NCBI RefSeq assembly: GCF_003182135.1
Contig: NZ_QGTL01000003.1
Span: 496,001 to 560,000, forward strand
Source: Nocardia neocaledoniensis
Lineage (GTDB): Bacteria > Actinomycetota > Actinomycetes > Mycobacteriales > Mycobacteriaceae
Length of the DNA: 64,000 nt
Direction of reading: 5' to 3'
Shown here piece after piece: positions 11,649-19,686 of this stretch. A model generated the notes under the pieces. The model was given only the letters and a program-made list of their open reading frames with translations, was not told the origin of the DNA and did no database searches. How positions within the stretch are numbered: position 1 is the first letter of the stretch; the number at the start of each line of letters is the position of its first letter. Position numbers and translations under genes: made by a program.

Positions 11649-12680
11649 ATGGTGATCGAGAGCTTGCGTGTCCCCATCGTCGCCGCGCCCATGGCGGGCG
11701 GCCCCACCACCCCGGAACTGGTCGCCGCCGTCTCGGCGGCGGGCGGCTTCGGCCAACTGGCCGCGGGCTATCTCGCCGCCGACGCGATGGCCGCCCAGAT
11801 CGCGGCGACCAGAGCCGCCACCACGGCGCCCTTCGGGATGAACCTGTTCGCGCCTGGCCCGGTGGCCGAGCCCGCCGACTACGCCGCCTACCTCGCCGAA
11901 CTGGGTGTCGACCATCCGCTCGGCACGCCCAGGCACGACACCGACGCCTGGGCGGACAAGCTCGACCTGCTGGTCGCCGACCCGATCGCGGTGGTCTCGA
12001 CGACCTTCGGCTGCCCGACCGCCGTGGAGGTCGACCGGCTGCACGCCGTCGGCACCGAGGTCTGGGTGACGGTCACCTCCCCGGCCGAGGCGCTGATCGC
12101 CCTCGACGCCGGGGCCGACGCACTCATCGCCCAGGGTGCCGAGGCGGGCGGCCACCGCGCGAGCTTCCTCGACGATCCCGCCGAGGACATCGTCGACCCG
12201 CCCGGCCTGCTCACCCTGATCCAGCTGCTCTCCGCTGTCACCGCGCGGCCGATCATCGCGGCGGGCGGTATCGCCACCGGCGCCGGGCTGGCCGCGGTGC
12301 TCGCGGCAGGCGCGGCGGCCGGGCAGCTCGGCACCGTCTTCCTGCGCTGTCCCGAGGCGGGGACCAACGCCGTGCATCGCGCCGCCATCGGGTCGACGGA
12401 GCCGACGATGCTCACCCGCGCCTTCACCGGACGCCGCGCACGCGGGATCCGCAACAGTTTTCTGGAAGCGCACACCGCGACAGCCCCCGCCGCCTACCCC
12501 GAAATTCATTACGCCACCGCGCCGTTGCGGGCGGCTGCGAGGGCGGCGGGCAACTCCGACGATGTGAATCTGTGGGCGGGGCAAGCTCATTCGCTGACCA
12601 GGGAGCAATCGGCGGGCGAACTGGTCGCGGAGCTCGCCGCGGACGCGAAAAACGCACTCCGAAAAGCGCTTTCGGAATGA
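11649..12680 (+). CDS. Nitronate monooxygenase / 2-nitropropane dioxygenase-like flavoprotein
   Basis: A 343-residue TIM-barrel flavoprotein, predicted to be cytosolic and FMN-dependent and to oxidise alkyl nitronates. Family signatures are the N-terminal PIVAAPMAGG, GFGQLAAGY, the QGAEAGGHR motif carrying the catalytic-region histidine, and PIIAAGGIATG with GTVFL for phosphate/flavin binding. Length is normal for the class. CAGACT at 11637-11642 ends 6 nt before the ATG and no ribosome binding site is visible, so translation is probably leaderless. It is transcribed divergently from the M23 peptidase gene. The physiological substrate is not evident. Confidence 0.88.
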   Translation: MVIESLRVPIVAAPMAGGPTTPELVAAVSAAGGFGQLAAGYLAADAMAAQIAATRAATTAPFGMNLFAPGPVAEPADYAAYLAELGVDHPLGTPRHDTDAWADKLDLLVADPIAVVSTTFGCPTAVEVDRLHAVGTEVWVTVTSPAEALIALDAGADALIAQGAEAGGHRASFLDDPAEDIVDPPGLLTLIQLLSAVTARPIIAAGGIATGAGLAAVLAAGAAAGQLGTVFLRCPEAGTNAVHRAAIGSTEPTMLTRAFTGRRARGIRNSFLEAHTATAPAAYPEIHYATAPLRAAARAAGNSDDVNLWAGQAHSLTREQSAGELVAELAADAKNALRKALSE

Positions 12681-12765
12681 ATCCAGGGTTATTGACAACG
12701 GATTTCGTTTAGACTCATAGGCGCATCGCATCACGCCGACCACCCCCAAGCAGGAGGAGAGCGCC

Positions 12766-13158
12766 ATGTCCCTCGATGTTCCCGCCGCCTTGCTCGAGCG
12801 CGCCGAACAGGGCGATATCGACGACGCGGAATTCGTCGAATGCGTCCGTACGTCACTGCCCTACGCCTGGGAGGTCGTGAGCCGCGTCGCCGGTGAACTG
12901 CGGGCCGGCGACGCGGAATTCGCCGACAACGTGGTGCCGCCGCCGGACGAGGTGGCGCGCGGTCAGCTGCTGCGCGCCCTGGCCTCCGACGCCATCCGCG
13001 GCGGTCTGGAGCGCCACTTCGGCGTGAAGCTGGCCTTCCAGAACTGCCACCGGGTCGCGGCCTTCCCGCTCTCGGCGGTCGGCGGCGAGACCTACACCCG
13101 CTACATCAGCCCGCGCGCCCAGCTGCTCAACCAGAGCCCCGAGCTGCGCAACTGCTGA
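12766..13158 (+). CDS. SCO5389-family conserved protein
   Basis: A 130-residue cytosolic protein whose sequence matches my recollection of the actinobacterial SCO5389 family, with landmark stretches SLPYAWEVVS, ARGQLLRALASDAIRG and FQNCHRVAAFPLSA and a C-terminal LLNQSPELRNC. Its function is not established. The start has a strong ribosome binding site (AGGAGGAG, about 6 nt before ATG). A TTGACA hexamer at 12692-12697 may be the -35 element. The gene ends at a bidirectional terminator shared with the convergent acyl-CoA synthetase gene. Confidence 0.85.
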   Translation: MSLDVPAALLERAEQGDIDDAEFVECVRTSLPYAWEVVSRVAGELRAGDAEFADNVVPPPDEVARGQLLRALASDAIRGGLERHFGVKLAFQNCHRVAAFPLSAVGGETYTRYISPRAQLLNQSPELRNC

Positions 13159-13171
13159 TCCCCGGGCAGCG

Positions 13172-13209
13172 AAAAGGCGGGCGTGGAGACCTCTCCACGC
13201 CCGCCTTTT
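13172..13209. terminator. Bidirectional terminator between convergent genes
   Basis: An 18-bp perfect stem (AAAAGGCGGGCGTGGAGA at 13172-13189, its complement at 13192-13209) with a 2-nt loop. The A-run and T-run at the ends serve both directions. It ends both the SCO5389-family gene and the leftward acyl-CoA synthetase gene. Confidence 0.9.
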
Positions 13210-13217
13210 CCGCGTAC

Positions 13218-14855
13218 TCAGTCCGCGGTGACCACGTCGAGTTCGCCCTCCGCGTACTGCGCGCGCAGCCGCTTCTTGTCGAACTTGCCGACGCTGGTCT
13301 TGGGCACCTCGGCGATGAAGGTCCAGCGCTCGGGCAGCTGCCACTTGGCGAACTTGTCGGCCAGGAAGCCCTTCAGCTCGGCGGCCTCGGCGGCGGCGCC
13401 CTCGGCCAGCACGATCGCGACCAGCGGGCGCTCGTCCCACTTCTCGTCCGGCACACCGATCACGGCGGCCTCGGCGACGGCCGGGTGGCCCATCACGGCG
13501 TTCTCCAGGTCCACCGAGGAGATCCACTCGCCACCGGACTTGATGACGTCCTTGGAGCGGTCGACCAGGGTCAGGTAGCCGTTGGGGCTGATCTTGCCGA
13601 CGTCACCGGTGCGCAGCCAGCCGTCGTCGAACTTGTCCGGGTCGATCTCCGCGCCGGTCGGCGAGTAGTAGGAGCCGGTGATCCACGCGCCGCGGACCTC
13701 GAGCTCGCCCAGCGATTCACCGTCGTTGGGGACGACCTTGCCGTCGTCGCCGACCAGGCGCGCCTCGACATTGGCGGGGAAACGGCCCTGCGTGTAGCGG
13801 TAGGCCCAGGCCTCCTCGCCCTCCACGCCCGAGGGCGCGTGCGCGACGCTGCCCAGCGGCGAGGTCTCGGTCATGCCCCACGCGTGCAGGATTCGCACGC
13901 CGTGCTTCTCCTCGAACGCGCGCATCATCGACGGCGGCACCGCCGAACCGCCGACGACGGCGGTGCGCAGGTGCGAGATGTCCTGCGGCTGCGCGGCCAG
14001 CCCGGCCAGCACGCCACCCCAGATGGTCGGCACGGCGGCGGCGAAGGTGGGCTTCTCGGCGGCCATCATCTCCAGCAGCGGGCCCGGCTGCAGGAAGCGG
14101 TCCGGCATCAGGATGTTGGCGCCCGACATCAGCGCCGCGTACGGCAGGCCCCACGCGTTGGCGTGGAACAGCGGCACGATCGCGAGCACGTAGTCGCCAC
14201 CGTGGAAGCCCATGCCGTTGGGCGAGTTCACCTGCATGGCGTGCAGCCAGTTGGACCGGTGCGAGTAGACGACGCCCTTCGGGTCACCGGTGGTGCCGGA
14301 GGTGTAACACATGGCGGCCGCGGAACGCTCGTCGACGACCGGGAAGTCGAAGTCGGCAGGCTGGCTGTCGAGCAGCTCGCGGTAGGAGTGCACGGTGACG
14401 CCCTCGGGCGCGGTGAGCGCGGACGCGTCACCGTTGACGACGATCACGTGCTTGACCGTCTTCAGGTTCGGCAGGTACTGCGCGAACAGCGGGACCAGCG
14501 TGCCGTCGACGAGCACCACCTTGTCCTCGGCGTGGTTGGCGACGAACACCAGCTGCTCGGGGAACAGCCGGATGTTGAGCGCGTGCAGCACCGAGCCCAT
14601 GGCGGGCACCGCGATGTAGGCGACCATGTGCTCGTTGTTGTTCCACATGAACGTGCCGACCCGGTCGCCCTCGCCGACACCGAGCCCACGCAGCGCGTTG
14701 GCCAACCGCGCGGCGTCGGCGCCGAGCTCGCGGAAGGTCATGGTGCGCACCCCGTCACCGGTCCAGGTGGACACGGTCGAATCACCCTGGAAGGTGGCGG
14801 CGTAATTGAGCAGCTTGGCCAGCGACAGCTGGTCGTCCTGCATGGTGCTCAGCAT
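13218..14855 (-). CDS. Fatty-acyl-CoA synthetase (AMP-forming, FadD-type)
   Basis: A 545-residue ANL-superfamily enzyme predicted to activate a medium- or long-chain fatty acid through an acyl-adenylate to acyl-CoA. It shows the P-loop YTSGTTGDPKGV, the GWGMTE-type A5 motif (AWGMTETSP), YLTLVDRSKD with the hinge region, and KTSVGKFDKK with the catalytic lysine near the C-terminus. The start at 14855 (MLSTMQDDQ) is chosen over an in-frame ATG at 14891 because AAGGAG lies about 8 nt upstream. No signal peptide is present. The nearby acyl-CoA dehydrogenase suggests a fatty-acid degradation locus, but the two are not co-transcribed. Confidence 0.93.
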   Translation of the reverse strand: MLSTMQDDQLSLAKLLNYAATFQGDSTVSTWTGDGVRTMTFRELGADAARLANALRGLGVGEGDRVGTFMWNNNEHMVAYIAVPAMGSVLHALNIRLFPEQLVFVANHAEDKVVLVDGTLVPLFAQYLPNLKTVKHVIVVNGDASALTAPEGVTVHSYRELLDSQPADFDFPVVDERSAAAMCYTSGTTGDPKGVVYSHRSNWLHAMQVNSPNGMGFHGGDYVLAIVPLFHANAWGLPYAALMSGANILMPDRFLQPGPLLEMMAAEKPTFAAAVPTIWGGVLAGLAAQPQDISHLRTAVVGGSAVPPSMMRAFEEKHGVRILHAWGMTETSPLGSVAHAPSGVEGEEAWAYRYTQGRFPANVEARLVGDDGKVVPNDGESLGELEVRGAWITGSYYSPTGAEIDPDKFDDGWLRTGDVGKISPNGYLTLVDRSKDVIKSGGEWISSVDLENAVMGHPAVAEAAVIGVPDEKWDERPLVAIVLAEGAAAEAAELKGFLADKFAKWQLPERWTFIAEVPKTSVGKFDKKRLRAQYAEGELDVVTAD

Positions 14856-14987
14856 CGAAAACTCCTTCGGTCCCGCGGTGGCATGAGCCACGTCACACGC
14901 CGGATGCTACCGAAGAGTCGGCCGGTGGTAACTGTTCCTGAGCACAACTATTCCTGTGGAACCGAGTGTTCATCGTCAGCCGTGCGG

Positions 14988-15350
14988 TCACCGATGCGGC
15001 GGCTCGGCATCGGGCCCGCGATGGTGCGCAGGCACGCCCGGCCCGGCGTGCTCGGCGTTGTGCACGGCGTCGACGACGAGCCGGCGCACGTGGTCGTTGT
15101 CCAGGCTGTAGAAGATCGTGGTGCCCTCGCGCCGGGTCCGCACCAGCCGCGCCATCCGCAGCTTCGCCAGGTGCTGCGAGACCGACGGCCCCGGCTTGCC
15201 GACCTCGGTCGCGAGTTCGTTCACCGACAGTTCCCGGTCGGTCAACGCCCACAGGACCCGCACCCTGGTCGAATCGGCGAGCATCCGGAACACCTCGACC
15301 ACCAGGCCCACCTGGTCTTCGTCGAGGGGCGGGCGGGGCGCTGCGTTCAT
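14988..15350 (-). CDS. ArsR/SmtB-family transcriptional regulator
   Basis: A 120-residue winged-helix regulator with the typical order FRMLADSTRVRVLWALTD, then ELSVNELATEVGKPGPSVSQHLAKLR (recognition helix) and the wing RREGTTIFYSL. The last helix (NDHVRRLVVDAVHNAEH) overlaps the alpha-5 metal site of CzrA/NmtR-type proteins, but only part of the D-x-H...H..H ligand set is kept. The tail is His-rich (PAHHRG...PPHR). It may therefore sense a metal, though this is not certain. TATCAT at 15357-15362 lies 6 nt before the ATG, indicating a leaderless transcript. No transporter is adjacent in the window. Confidence 0.88.
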   Translation of the reverse strand: MNAAPRPPLDEDQVGLVVEVFRMLADSTRVRVLWALTDRELSVNELATEVGKPGPSVSQHLAKLRMARLVRTRREGTTIFYSLDNDHVRRLVVDAVHNAEHAGPGVPAHHRGPDAEPPHR

Positions 15351-15386
15351 GCGCCGATGATAGGCCGGACCCGCCTTCCGCCGTGG

Positions 15387-15986
15387 TCAGCGCAGGGCGA
15401 GGTCGGCCAGAGCGGTCCAGTCGGCCAGTACTTGTTTACGACGCACGCGGTCGCGGCCGACCATCTCGTCGAGGGTGGCGCCACGGACCAGGTTGATGGT
15501 GAGCCAGAAGGCGCTTTCGAGCCGTTCGCGGGCGATCGCGGGGTCGATCAGCCCGGCGCAGCGGTCGAGCAGTTCCACGGTGAGCTCGTGCTGCACGCGC
15601 AACATCTCCCGACGCAGTGGTGGGTCGTGCGCGATGCCGACGTAGAGCTCCACCGACGCGCGCCCGAGCTGCCCCGCGAAGGTCGCGGTGACCAGTTCCA
15701 CCAGCACCGCACCCGGCGCCGTCGCTCCGGTGAGGGCTTTCGCCTTGCGCTGCATGGCTTCTCGCTGCCGCTCGGTGAGGTGCCCGATGGCTTGGGCGAA
15801 GAGCTCGGCGCGGGTGTGGAACTGGTGCAGCTGCGCGCCGCGGGTGACCCCGGCCCTGGCGGTGATGTCGGCGATCGAGGCGCCCGCGTAGCCGACCTCG
15901 GCCAGGCTCTCGATCGCGGCATCGAGCAACTGCGCCCGCGTCCGCAGACTCTTCTCCTGGTGTTTGTTCGGTGGCAGCCCCGGCAT
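15387..15986 (-). CDS. TetR-family transcriptional regulator, divergent from acyl-CoA dehydrogenase
   Basis: A 199-residue TetR regulator. The N-terminal HTH reads TRAQLLDAAIESLAEVGYAGASIADITARAGVTRGAQLHQF; the C-terminal ligand domain is not recognisable in detail. The start at 15986 is chosen because TATACT lies 6 nt before this ATG (leaderless) and the HTH begins soon after; an upstream in-frame start at 16031 would read across the promoter. It is transcribed divergently from the acyl-CoA dehydrogenase gene with only 71 bp between start codons, so it probably controls that gene and itself. Confidence 0.9.
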   Translation of the reverse strand: MPGLPPNKHQEKSLRTRAQLLDAAIESLAEVGYAGASIADITARAGVTRGAQLHQFHTRAELFAQAIGHLTERQREAMQRKAKALTGATAPGAVLVELVTATFAGQLGRASVELYVGIAHDPPLRREMLRVQHELTVELLDRCAGLIDPAIARERLESAFWLTINLVRGATLDEMVGRDRVRRKQVLADWTALADLALR

Positions 15987-15992
15987 CGCCCC

Positions 15993-15998
15993 AGTATA
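15993..15998 (-). promoter_or_regulatory. -10 element of leaderless TetR gene
   Basis: TATACT on the minus strand, with exactly 6 nt between it and the ATG at 15986. No convincing -35 hexamer is seen at 17 bp. Confidence 0.6.
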
Positions 15999-16021
15999 GA
16001 CCGAGAAAATTCCGTGCTCCC

Positions 16022-16051
16022 TTGCACGCAATTCAGTGCTGGACGTACTGT
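16022..16051 (+). promoter_or_regulatory. Leaderless promoter of acyl-CoA dehydrogenase gene
   Basis: TTGCAC (16022-16027), an 18-bp spacer and TACTGT (16046-16051), followed by 6 nt and the ATG at 16058. The small palindrome TTGC-AC-GCAA overlaps the -35 and could be part of a TetR operator. Confidence 0.6.
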
Positions 16052-16057
16052 GAAAGC

Positions 16058-17197
16058 ATGGCTGTCGACCGAATGCTGCCCACCGACGAGGCGCGCGACC
16101 TGATCGAGCTGACCCGCGACATCGCCGACAAGGTGCTCGAACCGCGCGTCGCCGAGAGCGAGAAGACCGGCGTCTTCCCCGACGGCGTGTTCCCGGCGCT
16201 CGGCGCGGCCGGGCTGCTGAGCCTGCCGTACCCGGAGGAGTTCGGCGGCGGCGCCCAGCCCTACGAGGTGTACCTGCAGGTGCTCGAGGAGCTCGCGAGC
16301 CGCTGGGCCGCCGTCGCGGTGGCGGTGAGCGTGCACGGCCTGTCCTGCCATCCCCTGTTCACCTACGGCACCGACGAGCAGAAGCAGCAGTGGCTCTCGA
16401 CCATGCTCTCCGGCGAAACGATCGGCGCCTACAGCCTTTCCGAGTCACACGCCGGTTCCGACGCGGCCGCGTTGCGCTGCCGCGCCACCGCCGTCGACGG
16501 CGGCTACCGGGTCACCGGCACCAAGGCCTGGATCACCAACGGCGGCCGCGCCGACTTCTACACCCTGTTCGCCCGCACCGGCGAAGGCTCGCGCGGCATC
16601 TCCTGTTTCCTCGTCCCCGCCGACACCGCGGGCCTGAGCTTCGGCAAGCCCGAGGAGAAGATGGGCCTGCGCGGCATCCCCACCACCACCGCCGCCTACG
16701 ACGACGCCTTTCTGCCCGCCGAGCGGCGCATCGGCGAAGAGGGACAGGGTCTTTCGATCGCCTTCAGCGCCCTGGACGCGGGCCGCCTCGGCATCGCCGC
16801 CGTGGCCACCGGCCTCGCCCAGCGCGCCCTCGACGAGGCCGTCGCCTACGCCAAGGAGCGAGAGGCGTTCGGCCGCAAGATCATCGACCACCAGGGCCTC
16901 GGCTTCGTCCTGGCCGACATGGCCGCCGCCGTCGACACCGCCAGGGCCACCTACCTCGACGCCGCCCGCCGCCGCGACGCCGGCCTGCCGTACTCGCGCC
17001 AGGCCAGCGTCGCCAAGCTGGTCGCCACCGACGCCGCCATGAAGGTCACCACCGACGCCGTCCAGGTCTTCGGCGGCTTCGGCTACACCCAGGACTTCCC
17101 GGTGGAGCGCTACATGCGCGAGGCCAAGGTCATGCAGATCTTCGAGGGCACCAACCAGATCCAGCGCCTGGTGATCGCCCGCCATCTGGCCGGGTGA
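16058..17197 (+). CDS. Acyl-CoA dehydrogenase
   Basis: A 379-residue FAD-dependent enzyme that should catalyse alpha,beta-dehydrogenation of an acyl-CoA thioester. Signatures are YSLSESHAGSDAAALR (flavin/substrate loop), GTKAWITNG, the helical region with AYAKEREAFGRKIIDHQ, and QVFGGFGYTQDFPVERYMREAKVMQIFEGTNQIQ, whose glutamate is the expected catalytic base. Length is standard. The start at 16058 is set by the promoter spacing; the longer in-frame reading from 15971 would cross the divergent promoter. It probably acts in beta-oxidation or branched-chain catabolism under the divergent TetR. Confidence 0.95.
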   Translation: MAVDRMLPTDEARDLIELTRDIADKVLEPRVAESEKTGVFPDGVFPALGAAGLLSLPYPEEFGGGAQPYEVYLQVLEELASRWAAVAVAVSVHGLSCHPLFTYGTDEQKQQWLSTMLSGETIGAYSLSESHAGSDAAALRCRATAVDGGYRVTGTKAWITNGGRADFYTLFARTGEGSRGISCFLVPADTAGLSFGKPEEKMGLRGIPTTTAAYDDAFLPAERRIGEEGQGLSIAFSALDAGRLGIAAVATGLAQRALDEAVAYAKEREAFGRKIIDHQGLGFVLADMAAAVDTARATYLDAARRRDAGLPYSRQASVAKLVATDAAMKVTTDAVQVFGGFGYTQDFPVERYMREAKVMQIFEGTNQIQRLVIARHLAG

Positions 17198-17296
17198 GCT
17201 ATCCGGCAACGCGCTGATCATCCCGCCTGCGCTCGATAGGGCAACCGTTCAGTAAACTGGACAGCGTCTCGAGACCTCAGGCGAAAGAGGTGCGCG

Positions 17297-18079
17297 ATGC
17301 TGTGGTGGCTGATCGTGATCGTCGTCGTGTGCGTGGCGGCCTTGCTGTACCTGCGCGCCGAGCAGAACAAGCGGACGGCGCGCGAACTCGAGGAGGCCCA
17401 GGCCGACGCGCGAGTGACGACCGAGCGGCTCGGCGGCCAGGTCTATCAGCTCTCCCCCCGCAACGAGGCGTCGCGCCAGGCCCTGGCCGACGCCTCCGAG
17501 CGCTACAACGCGGCGGGCGGCCAGCTCGACCGCGCCGATTCCGCCGCCAAGGCGCGCCTGGCCAAACAGACCGCCCTCGAGGGCCTCTATTACATTCGCG
17601 CCGCCCGCACCGCGATGGACATGGACCCCGGCCCACCCATCCCCACCCTCGACGGCCAGGACATCGCCGGCGAGGTCGACCAGCCACGCACCGTCAACCA
17701 CAACGGCCGCCCCGTCACCGCGGCCCCCACCCCCTCCCCGCTCACCCCCAACTACTTCCCCGGCGGCCGCGTAGCAGGCCGCCCCGTCCCCGCCGGCTGG
17801 TACTCCGAACCCTGGTGGAAACCCGCCCTCATCGCCGGCGCCTGGGGCGCGGGCGCCGCCCTCCTCTTCACCGCCCTCTTCACCGGCATGCCCGGCGTCC
17901 CCTACGACACCCAGGCCTTCGAAGACGGCACCGGCGAAGCCGCCCTCGACCAGCAGGCCGAGCTCGATTCCGGCGGATACGACGACGGCGGTTTCGACAG
18001 CGGTGGCCATGACGGCGGCGGCTACGACGGAGGCGGCGGCTACGACAGCGGTGGCGGTTTCGACGCAGGCGGGTTCTGA
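17297..18079 (+). CDS. Membrane protein with coiled-coil segment and Gly/Asp-rich tail
   Basis: A 260-residue protein. A first transmembrane helix (LWWLIVIVVVCVAALLYL, residues 2-19) is followed by a charged, probably helical region (residues 20-110), a Pro-rich linker and a second hydrophobic segment (about 178-197). The last 40 residues are repeats of the form [YF]D-x-GG. The overall pattern recalls actinobacterial DUF1542-annotated proteins, but I cannot assign a function. The start has AAAGAGGTG about 6 nt upstream. It lies 99 bp after the acyl-CoA dehydrogenase gene and just before the tRNA-Arg gene. Confidence 0.75.
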   Translation: MLWWLIVIVVVCVAALLYLRAEQNKRTARELEEAQADARVTTERLGGQVYQLSPRNEASRQALADASERYNAAGGQLDRADSAAKARLAKQTALEGLYYIRAARTAMDMDPGPPIPTLDGQDIAGEVDQPRTVNHNGRPVTAAPTPSPLTPNYFPGGRVAGRPVPAGWYSEPWWKPALIAGAWGAGAALLFTALFTGMPGVPYDTQAFEDGTGEAALDQQAELDSGGYDDGGFDSGGHDGGGYDGGGGYDSGGGFDAGGF

Positions 18080-18160
18080 CCATCGCCCGCGCCCCAAGCA
18101 CCACCCCACCCCACGATCCCGCCACGCTATACTCACCTCGGCCGGCCAACCCGGCCCCCC

Positions 18161-18236
18161 GCCTTCGTAGCTCAGGGGATAGAGCACCGCTCTCCTAAAG
18201 CGGGTGTCGCAGGTTCGAATCCTGCCGAGGGCACCA
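18161..18236 (+). tRNA. tRNA-Arg (anticodon CCU), AICE integration target
   Basis: A 76-nt cloverleaf. The acceptor stem GCCTTCG pairs with CGAGGGC, the anticodon loop is CTCCTAA (anticodon CCT), and the T-loop is GGTTCGAATCC with a 3' ACCA. From 18188 on, the gene is duplicated at 30143-30190, so its 3' half including the encoded CCA was contributed by the integrated element. Confidence 0.96.
18188..18235 (+). repeat. attL core: 48-bp direct repeat in tRNA-Arg
   Basis: The 3' part of tRNA-Arg from the anticodon stem to the ACC end is repeated identically at 30143-30190. The two copies diverge immediately outside on both sides, defining the recombination core. Confidence 0.95.
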
Positions 18237-18249
18237 GCATTTACGCAGG

Positions 18250-19473
18250 TCAGGCGACTTTCTTTCCGTCGCCGCCCGGCCCTTCCGCCCGTTCCGTACG
18301 CAGCTTGTACGCAGTAGCCGCGAAGCCCTTGCGAGCCGAGTCGAGCTTGGTGGCCACGTCGTCGAGGTCGTCGTCGAACAGATCCGAATAGAAATCCAGC
18401 GTGGTGCTCGGCTTGTCGTGCCCCAGCATCCGTTGCAGCGCCAGCACCGACGCTCCCTCAGACACCGCCAACGAGGCCGCAGTGTGGCGGAGCTCGTGCG
18501 GCGTGAGCCCCTCCAGTCCGGCAGCTTTCGCAGCAGCATCGAACCAATCCCGGCGCATGTTGCGAACCCGCAGCACCGCACCCTGCGAGGAGGTGAAGAC
18601 CTCCGCGTCAGCACTTCGGCCGGCAATACGCCGAGTCAGCGGCTCGACCAGAAATGCTGGGAACGCGACACTCCGCCGCTGGTGATCCTTGGGAGCCTTC
18701 GTCACCAGCTGCCCGTCAACCTCAGTGATCGTCCGCTCGACCTGGATACGGTTGCGCGCGATCGACACCGCAGAGACCTGCATACCCGCCAGCTCGGCGA
18801 ACCGCAGACCGCAGTAGGCGAGCACCATCACCGTCAGCCAGTTGCCACCTGCCTGTTCGGCCAACCGCTCAACCTCCACACCGGACAAGTAGCGCCGCTT
18901 CGCCAGACGCTGTTTCGGCCGGTCCACCGTGCGGCACGGATTCACCGCGATCTTTCGCGTCTTCACCGCGTGATCGCAGATCTGGGACAGCACGCCGAGG
19001 TTCTTCCGAACCGTGCCACCCGCCGCACCACCCGCAACCTGCGAGGTCACCCACTCCTGAATCTCGTCGTGCATCTCGACCAGATCGCCGAGGCGGACAC
19101 TCCCCCACTTCGGCAGGATGTGCCGCTTCACGATGGACTCGTACCGCGAACGCGTCCCCTTCTCCCACGACGGATGACCAGCCAACCACGCCTTGGCCAC
19201 GACATCGACAGTCACCCGACCAGCCGAAGGCGATGCGTGCGCACCCGTCACGACCGCCGACGTTTGTCCGTCCAGCCACGCCTGAGCGTCAACCTTGCGA
19301 GCGAACCGCTTGGAGTGCTCCTTGCCCATCGTGTCGACATACCTTGCACGCCAACGCTTTCCCTTCTCCCACAGCTTGGAACGAACGCGATGCAGCGTGC
19401 CATCCGGTCGGCGCTCTTCCTTCGTCCAGAGGTCTTCGACCCCGGCGCGACGGTTGCGGCGGACGGTGCTCAC
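18250..19473 (-). CDS. int: Tyrosine recombinase (AICE integrase)
   Basis: A 407-residue site-specific recombinase that integrates the element into tRNA-Arg and excises it with Xis. It has an N-terminal arm-binding region, a SAM-like core-binding domain (VVAKAWLAGHPSWEKGTRSRY...) and a catalytic domain with Arg in CGLRFAEL (about 219), HELRH (about 326-330), LGHDKP (about 351) and the nucleophile Tyr in DFYSDLF (about 361). The stop codon lies 14 bp from the attL core. The GTG start overlaps the Xis stop as GTGA, indicating translational coupling. Two putative arm-type sites lie inside its 3' end. Confidence 0.97.
   Translation of the reverse strand: MSTVRRNRRAGVEDLWTKEERRPDGTLHRVRSKLWEKGKRWRARYVDTMGKEHSKRFARKVDAQAWLDGQTSAVVTGAHASPSAGRVTVDVVAKAWLAGHPSWEKGTRSRYESIVKRHILPKWGSVRLGDLVEMHDEIQEWVTSQVAGGAAGGTVRKNLGVLSQICDHAVKTRKIAVNPCRTVDRPKQRLAKRRYLSGVEVERLAEQAGGNWLTVMVLAYCGLRFAELAGMQVSAVSIARNRIQVERTITEVDGQLVTKAPKDHQRRSVAFPAFLVEPLTRRIAGRSADAEVFTSSQGAVLRVRNMRRDWFDAAAKAAGLEGLTPHELRHTAASLAVSEGASVLALQRMLGHDKPSTTLDFYSDLFDDDLDDVATKLDSARKGFAATAYKLRTERAEGPGGDGKKVA
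18296..18314 (+). repeat. Putative integrase arm-type sites, left end
   Basis: GTACGCAG occurs at 18296-18303 and 18307-18314 (11-bp period), with a related TTACGCAG at 18241-18248 beside the core. The same doublet with the same period occurs near the right end at 30011-30029 in the same orientation. Confidence 0.6.
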
Positions 19474-19673
19474 GCGGCATCACCGAGGGCTTCGGCCTCC
19501 TGTTCGGCGATCCACGCCAGGATCACCGACTTGCGCCACACGCGACGGCGAGCGCCGAGCTTGAAGCTGGCCGGACCCTTGCCGACGTGCGCCCACCACC
19601 GCCAGGTGGCCTCCGGGATACCGGTGAGGGCTTCGCAGTCCTTCGCCCTCAAATAGGTGTCTTCACTCTCCAT
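19470..19673 (-). CDS. xis: Excisionase-like MerR/Xis HTH protein
   Basis: A 67-residue DNA-binding protein with a winged-helix excisionase pattern (YLRAKDCEALTGIPEATWRWWAHVGKGPASFKLGARRRVW). It should bend att DNA and direct Int toward excision. A strong ribosome binding site (GGGAGG, about 9 nt) precedes the ATG. It lies immediately upstream of int and overlaps it by 4 bp. The xis-int order after rep matches pSAM2-type elements. Confidence 0.9.
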   Translation of the reverse strand: MESEDTYLRAKDCEALTGIPEATWRWWAHVGKGPASFKLGARRRVWRKSVILAWIAEQEAEALGDAA

Positions 19674-19686
19674 CTCACATTCCTCC

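Noticed and set aside
13485..16103. 872-codon + strand frame across three leftward genes
   Set aside because: It spans the acyl-CoA synthetase, ArsR and TetR genes in antisense and has shadow composition.
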